The translations under genes were made by a program, and so were the position numbers. From the NCBI GenBank assembly GCA_937942965.1, contig CALDGN010000435.1:1-5658 (forward strand): a DNA stretch of 5,658 nt, read 5' to 3'. The stretch is from an uncultured Acidimicrobiales bacterium (GTDB lineage Bacteria; Actinomycetota; Acidimicrobiia; Acidimicrobiales; UBA10347). Shown piece after piece: positions 1-3,043 of this stretch. The notes beneath the pieces are model-generated. The model did no database searches, was not told the origin of the DNA, and saw nothing but the letters and a program-made list of their open reading frames with translations. Numbering within the stretch: the stretch's first letter is position 1; each line of letters begins with the position of its first letter.

Positions 1-604
1 GCTTCTCGATGCCGTAGCTGAACCACAGCATCTCGCCGGTGACTTCGTCGATCTTGGTGTGGGCCGAGATACCGCGGGCGGGCATGCCGGGCCACTGAGC
101 GATCCCCTCAGCCTCAAGCGAGACCGGGTCCATCTGGTGTAGGTCACCGCACTGCCAGAAACTCGCCAGTGCCTTGCCTTGGTGTACCACGACGTCGGTG
201 CTGGCTGCATCTTTCATGTGGCCGTGGGTACTGCACCCTTCGCGCTCGGCGACGGAGGAGGGCTCGGCACAGCCGGCCCAAAGGGAGCGCTGGGCTTCGA
301 GCTCGGCGAGCATGCCGGGAGTGCGGACGAACCGGTTGTGGTACACGGCTTCGCCCGCGGCGAAGTTGATTGAGTGGATCATGGCGTCGCCGTCGAACGG
401 GTGGTACTGCTGCACCGACTCATGCAGCGGGTTCTCCGTATTACGCAGATAGACGCCGGCGAGATCGGCAGGAATCTCACCCTCGACGGGGAGCTCCCAG
501 GCCCGACGCTCAACCGTTTGTGGACGCCACGCGCCGCTGCGGTACCGATGGCTGTCGTCACTGGGCAACGTCGTTGGCAGCTCGTCCAGAATCTCGATCT
601 TCAT
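1..604 (-). CDS. Carotenoid oxygenase (RPE65/CCD family), N-terminal part, 3' end cut by window edge
   Basis: Non-heme iron dioxygenase that would cleave a conjugated C=C bond in a carotenoid, apocarotenoid or stilbene. 201 residues are visible with no stop codon; family members are usually about 450-500 residues, so over half is missing. Visible family landmarks are GVYLRNTENP (residues 50-59, the position of the usual RNGPNP), YHPFDGDAMIH (67-77), YHNRFVRT (88-95), STDVVVHQGKALA (135-147) and ISAHTKIDEVTGEM (179-192). His182 in SAHTKID matches the first of the four iron-binding histidines; the other three lie beyond the edge. RNTENP instead of RNGPNP suggests a subgroup distinct from plant/cyanobacterial enzymes. 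The ATG at 602-604 is preceded by GGGGGA only 3 bases upstream, and no in-frame ATG or GTG was seen just upstream. It is divergent from the TetR gene and probably controlled by it. Family assignment is secure; the substrate cannot be told. Confidence 0.9.
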   Translation of the reverse strand, partial: MKIEILDELPTTLPSDDSHRYRSGAWRPQTVERRAWELPVEGEIPADLAGVYLRNTENPLHESVQQYHPFDGDAMIHSINFAAGEAVYHNRFVRTPGMLAELEAQRSLWAGCAEPSSVAEREGCSTHGHMKDAASTDVVVHQGKALASFWQCGDLHQMDPVSLEAEGIAQWPGMPARGISAHTKIDEVTGEMLWFSYGIEK

Positions 605-607
605 GGG

Positions 608-613
608 TCCCCC
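608..613 (-). promoter_or_regulatory. Ribosome binding site of the carotenoid oxygenase gene
   Basis: GGGGGA on the minus strand, 3 bases before the ATG. The spacing is tighter than the usual 5-9 bases, but it is the only SD-like run near this start. The same hexamer precedes the P450 gene at a 5-base spacing. Confidence 0.5.
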
Positions 614-642
614 ACAGAATCCTTGCGTGTCGATCGGACTTA

Positions 643-657
643 CTGACCGACGGTCAG
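643..657. promoter_or_regulatory. Probable TetR operator: perfect palindrome CTGACCG-A-CGGTCAG
   Basis: Two exact 7-base arms around a single central base, in the 103-base gap between the divergent carotenoid oxygenase and TetR genes. The size (15 bp, one-base centre) and place are typical of TetR-family operators. A further half-site-like repeat, GTCAGCA, occurs at 653-659 and again at 665-671, offset by 12 bp, and may extend the bound region. The palindrome lies just downstream of the minus-strand TAGGAT box, over the predicted transcription start of the oxygenase gene. Binding should therefore block that promoter; it lies about 50 bases upstream of the tetR start. Assignment to this repressor rests on adjacency. 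Confidence 0.72.
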
Positions 658-658
658 C

Positions 659-664
659 ATCCTA
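659..664 (-). promoter_or_regulatory. Putative -10 box for the carotenoid oxygenase gene (TAGGAT)
   Basis: TAGGAT on the minus strand fits the actinobacterial TANNNT -10 pattern. Transcription would start near 651-652, inside the 643-657 palindrome, leaving a leader of about 47 bases before the ATG. No convincing -35 is visible. The match is short and could be chance. Confidence 0.35.
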
Positions 665-694
665 GTCAGCACACCATCCTTGACGCCAGCCCCC

Positions 695-700
695 TACCAT
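695..700 (+). promoter_or_regulatory. Putative -10 box for tetR, suggesting a leaderless transcript (TACCAT)
   Basis: TACCAT fits TANNNT and ends 7 bases before the GTG start at 708, so transcription would begin at or next to the start codon. No SD-like sequence lies between it and the GTG, which agrees with a leaderless mRNA. No good -35 is present: TTGACG at 680-685 is only 9 bases away and cannot serve. Confidence 0.45.
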
Positions 701-707
701 CGCCGCC

Positions 708-1232
708 GTGGCCACCCAGTCCGAACGACGCAACGAGACCCGTCGAAGCGTCGTCGCGGCAGCGATCCAGCTCTTCGACGAGTCCGGCGACACGTCAGCG
801 TCGCTCGAGGACATCGCAACGCTCGCCGGCGTCGCCAAGTCGACGGTCGTGTACCACTTCGAATCGCGCATCGGGCTACTGCAGGTCGTCGCCCGGCGCA
901 TCTTCGCCGAGGCCCGCCAAACCGAGGTCCAGCCCGCTGCCGATGTCTCGATCCCCGACAAGGTGACCTGGATCGCTGCACTGCTCACGTCGCAGACCGA
1001 CGCTCGGGCGCAGGTGCTTCACGCCATCGACGATGAGCTCACCTCGGCCCGATCGCTGGGTGACGCAGATCCGTCTCCATGGCTGACCGAAGCCTTGGCC
1101 GACCTCGGCCTGAACGAGCCAGAGATTGCGGCCATGGCGCTGCTCCAGATCTCACGCCGCATTGCCCGTGGTCTGATCGACTCAAACGAGATCAACGACA
1201 TCGCCAAACGAATCACCGATGCCTTCGGCTAA
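708..1232 (+). CDS. TetR-family transcriptional repressor
   Basis: 174-residue DNA-binding regulator, slightly short for a family usually near 190-220. The N-terminal TetR domain spans about residues 12-60: RRSVVAAAIQLFDESG as helix 1, then SLEDIATLAGVAKSTVVYHF (32-51) as the helix-turn-helix with the usual V/Y-HF end, then ESRIGLL. Residues 61-174 form an all-helical ligand-binding/dimerisation part with no recognisable subfamily signature. The start is a GTG with no SD but a TACCAT box 7 bases upstream, so the message is probably leaderless. The gene is divergent from the carotenoid oxygenase, with a perfect palindrome in the shared gap. By the usual rule for divergent TetR genes, it most likely represses that oxygenase and perhaps itself, and is released by a related small molecule. 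The ligand is unknown. Confidence 0.92.
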   Translation: MATQSERRNETRRSVVAAAIQLFDESGDTSASLEDIATLAGVAKSTVVYHFESRIGLLQVVARRIFAEARQTEVQPAADVSIPDKVTWIAALLTSQTDARAQVLHAIDDELTSARSLGDADPSPWLTEALADLGLNEPEIAAMALLQISRRIARGLIDSNEINDIAKRITDAFG

Positions 1233-1241
1233 TCCCGGTCG

Positions 1242-1628
1242 CTACTCCGCTTCGGTGAGGGCGACATAGATCGACGCCTCGATCGTGGCGCCATCATCGA
1301 GCGTGACCTCGATTGTCCGCCGTTCGTATCCCGGGCCCTCGAAGTCGTCGATCTCTCGCCATCGCTTCGCGACGTCGGGACCGATGAGCACGTCGACCTC
1401 GACCTCACCGCCATCGGGATCTGGCACGAAGCCGTCGTAGCCCTCCGCCGGTCCAAACGTAAGCTCGAACGCCCACCCGCGCACCTTGCCCGGCAACCAT
1501 GTGCCCGGAATCCGGTTCACCACCCAATGATTGGGTTGACCGGGACGCAGCGACCCATAGGCCGCCAATGCCGTGTCCGCAGCGGCCTCGATCGAGCGAC
1601 CCGTCGCCGCGTCTGCCTCGTCAGTCAC
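1242..1628 (-). CDS. Gamma-glutamylcyclotransferase-like (GGCT/AIG2 fold) protein
   Basis: 128-residue cytoplasmic protein of the GGCT-like superfamily, whose known members release 5-oxoproline from gamma-glutamyl compounds. The opening AYGSLRPGQ (residues 23-31) is the family's substrate-binding YGSLRxG loop. GKVRGWAFEL (47-56) matches the VxGxLY strand. GGEVEVDVL (73-81) occupies the place of the xGElyev strand that carries the catalytic glutamate, making Glu75 the candidate. IDDFEGPGYERRTIEV (93-108) matches the closing LDxFEGxxYxRxxV motif. The GTG start at 1626-1628 has no clear SD, but TAGTTT lies 7 bases upstream, again suggesting a leaderless message. It lies 57 bases downstream of the P450 on the same strand, so read-through is also possible. 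Its stop is 9 bases from the convergent tetR stop. Fold assignment is strong; the actual substrate is unknown, and many such small proteins are uncharacterised. Confidence 0.82.
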   Translation of the reverse strand: MTDEADAATGRSIEAAADTALAAYGSLRPGQPNHWVVNRIPGTWLPGKVRGWAFELTFGPAEGYDGFVPDPDGGEVEVDVLIGPDVAKRWREIDDFEGPGYERRTIEVTLDDGATIEASIYVALTEAE

Positions 1629-1635
1629 GCCCGCA

Positions 1636-1641
1636 AAACTA
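1636..1641 (-). promoter_or_regulatory. Putative -10 box for the GGCT-like gene, leaderless layout (TAGTTT)
   Basis: TAGTTT on the minus strand fits TANNNT and ends 7 bases before the GTG start, the same spacing as the tetR box. It lies in the 57-base gap after the P450 stop. That gap shows no clear terminator, so the gene may have both its own promoter and P450 read-through. Confidence 0.4.
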
Positions 1642-1685
1642 GCGCCGCCGACCCGCTGCGAGCCGACCTGTTGAACCCGTTCGGC

Positions 1686-2921
1686 TCAGTTGAGCCCAAG
1701 TTTGACGTCGAGCTTCTTGATGCCGGCGATGAAGCTCGACCACACGTAGGCCTCTTGGCCGACGAGTTCGAGTCGGTCGACTCGCTTGACGAGCTGCTCC
1801 AGAACACAGCGCGTTTCGAGACGAGCCAGGTGGGCTCCGAGACAGAAGTGCGCTCCGAACCCAAAGGCGATGTGCGGGTTCGGATCTCGGGTCACATCGA
1901 AGGTCATCGGATTCTCGAAGATGTCCTCGTCGCGGTTCGCCGACGCATAGTGCAGAACGACCTTGTCGCCCTTGGCGAAGTGGTGCCCCTTGTAGTCGAC
2001 GTCTTCGACGACCGTGCGCGACATGTAAATCACTGGGCTCGACCAGCGGATCATCTCTTCGACGGCGGTGTCCCAGTGCTCGCCGGTCTTCAGCAGTTCG
2101 TACTGGTCAGGGTTCTGCGCAAGCTGCAGAAGCCCGTGACTGATGTTGTTGCGGGTGGTCTCGTTGCCAGCGACGAAAAGCAACGTGACATAGCCCGAGT
2201 ACTCCTCGATGCTGAGCTCGCCAAGCGCAAGCTTCTCGGCCAAAACCGACGCCAGATCGTCTTTGGGTGAGTCGCGGCGCTCCGCCAGCATGTCGAGCGC
2301 GTATTGCATCATCTCTTCGCCGGCCTGGGTCCGGTACTCCTCGCTTGGCGAGTAGTCCGGGTCGTCGTTGGTGATGATCGCGTTGCTCCACCGAACCAAC
2401 TGCTCGCGATCATCGGGCGTCGTGCCCAACAGCTCGCAGATGGCCAACAGCGGCATCGGCACACTGATGTCATCGACCACATCGATGATGGTCTCGCCGT
2501 TGTCGCCGCTCCCCCGCTCGATCGCATCGTCGATCAACCGGCCGACCATGTCGTGGTAGTGCTCGGTGTAGCGGCGAACGACCCGAGGCGTGAAGTTCTT
2601 GTTCGTCATCCGGCGCAGACGCAGATGCTCGGGATCGTCGAGATTGAGAAGGTGGCGATCTTCTTGATCGCTGTAGCTCGCTCGCAGATTCAGACCATGC
2701 GCGTTGACGAAGCGGTCGGTGTCCTTGCTGACCGCGAGCACGTCTTCGTACTTGGTCAGCACCCACGCCTGGGGGTAGAGCCGCTCATCGCGGACAGTCT
2801 GGAAGTGGATCGGCCGGTCCTGACGCAGTCGAGCCAAGGCCTCGTGAGGCACGCCTTCGGCAAACACCCGATTGGACAAGACGTCGATCGATGCAAGATC
2901 GGTTCCCTCAACCATCGTCAT
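1686..2921 (-). CDS. Cytochrome P450, CYP124/125/142-like
   Basis: Complete 411-residue soluble bacterial P450 monooxygenase, of normal length. Landmarks in order: LLNLDDPEHLRLRRMTNKNFTPR (91-113, the C-helix region that contacts a heme propionate), I-helix AGNETT (251-256) with the acid-alcohol pair Glu254/Thr255, K-helix ExxR as Glu289-Arg292, and heme loop FGFGAHFCLG (353-362) with Cys360 as thiolate ligand. No signal peptide or membrane segment is evident. AGNETTRN, the long run before ExxR, and RDPNPHIAFGFGAH resemble CYP125, CYP142 and CYP124 of mycobacteria (sterol side-chain or methyl-branched lipid omega-hydroxylation). This is recall of the family, so the substrate is only a suggestion. 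The first ATG is favoured over the second (codon 3) because GGGGGA sits 5 bases before it. No ferredoxin or reductase is in the window. A perfect Crp-type site lies 19 bases upstream. Confidence 0.95.
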   Translation of the reverse strand: MTMVEGTDLASIDVLSNRVFAEGVPHEALARLRQDRPIHFQTVRDERLYPQAWVLTKYEDVLAVSKDTDRFVNAHGLNLRASYSDQEDRHLLNLDDPEHLRLRRMTNKNFTPRVVRRYTEHYHDMVGRLIDDAIERGSGDNGETIIDVVDDISVPMPLLAICELLGTTPDDREQLVRWSNAIITNDDPDYSPSEEYRTQAGEEMMQYALDMLAERRDSPKDDLASVLAEKLALGELSIEEYSGYVTLLFVAGNETTRNNISHGLLQLAQNPDQYELLKTGEHWDTAVEEMIRWSSPVIYMSRTVVEDVDYKGHHFAKGDKVVLHYASANRDEDIFENPMTFDVTRDPNPHIAFGFGAHFCLGAHLARLETRCVLEQLVKRVDRLELVGQEAYVWSSFIAGIKKLDVKLGLN

Positions 2922-2926
2922 GCGAA

Positions 2927-2932
2927 TCCCCC
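2927..2932 (-). promoter_or_regulatory. Ribosome binding site of the P450 gene
   Basis: GGGGGA on the minus strand, 5 bases before the ATG at 2919-2921 and 11 before the alternative ATG at codon 3. This decides the start in favour of the upstream ATG. Confidence 0.7.
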
Positions 2933-2940
2933 AAGGCAGC

Positions 2941-2956
2941 TGTGACGTAGCTCACA
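2941..2956. promoter_or_regulatory. Crp/GlxR-type operator TGTGACGTAGCTCACA upstream of the P450
   Basis: Both half-sites are perfect TGTGA and TCACA with a 6-base spacer and a central TA. This fits the GlxR/Crp consensus known from corynebacteria and mycobacteria, TGTGANNTANNTCACA, at every defined position. It lies 19 bases upstream of the P450 ATG, with the RBS between. A TAGCGT box at 2956-2961 abuts it, putting the likely transcription start inside the site, so repression by occlusion is more likely than activation. The regulator gene is not in the window. The sequence match is direct; which Crp/FNR-family protein binds is inference. Confidence 0.75.
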
Positions 2957-2961
2957 CGCTA
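2956..2961 (-). promoter_or_regulatory. Putative -10 box of the P450 gene (TAGCGT)
   Basis: TAGCGT on the minus strand fits TANNNT and overlaps the last base of the Crp-type site. A start near 2948 would give a leader of about 27 bases containing the GGGGGA RBS. The -35 region (around 2979-2985) shows no consensus, so this is tentative. Confidence 0.35.
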
Positions 2962-2994
2962 GCGCACCGCGATTTCGACCCATGAAAACGGCAA

Positions 2995-3021
2995 CGAGCC
3001 CCGGGGCTTACCCGGGGCTCG
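2995..3021 (-). terminator. Intrinsic terminator of the surface-protein gene
   Basis: The arms at 2995-3005 and 3011-3021 are perfectly complementary (11 bp, almost all G/C) around a 5-base loop at 3006-3010. Pairing continues imperfectly outward. On the minus strand the hairpin comes 22 bases after the TAG stop of the large gene and is followed by TTGCCGTTTTC, a weak U-rich tail. It separates that gene from the P450 promoter on the same strand. Confidence 0.85.
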
Positions 3022-3043
3022 CTGCGTTTCGTATCTCGCTCGA

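Noticed and set aside
680..685. TTGACG as the -35 box of tetR
   Set aside because: It is only 9 bases from the TACCAT box, too close for a sigma-70-type pair, and no other -10 fits downstream of it before the start codon.
370..966. Plus-strand open frame of 198 codons overlapping the carotenoid oxygenase and tetR
   Set aside because: It crosses a divergent promoter region and two well-supported genes. Its Ser/Arg/Pro-rich translation is typical of an out-of-frame reading of GC-rich DNA.
1233..1241. Bidirectional terminator between the convergent tetR and GGCT-like genes
   Set aside because: The gap is 9 bases and the flanking sequence offers only a 3-bp stem (GCC-TTC-GGC), not enough for an intrinsic terminator.
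1527..2945. Long plus-strand open frames (1527-2270 and 2304-2945) opposite the P450
   Set aside because: They are antisense to a P450 with every catalytic motif intact. Their proteins show no family features, and such open frames are expected opposite high-GC coding DNA.
2941..2956. Crp-type site as a class II activator site for the P450
   Set aside because: Centred at -41.5, it would place the transcription start near 2907, inside the coding region and downstream of the RBS. Repression near the start site fits better.
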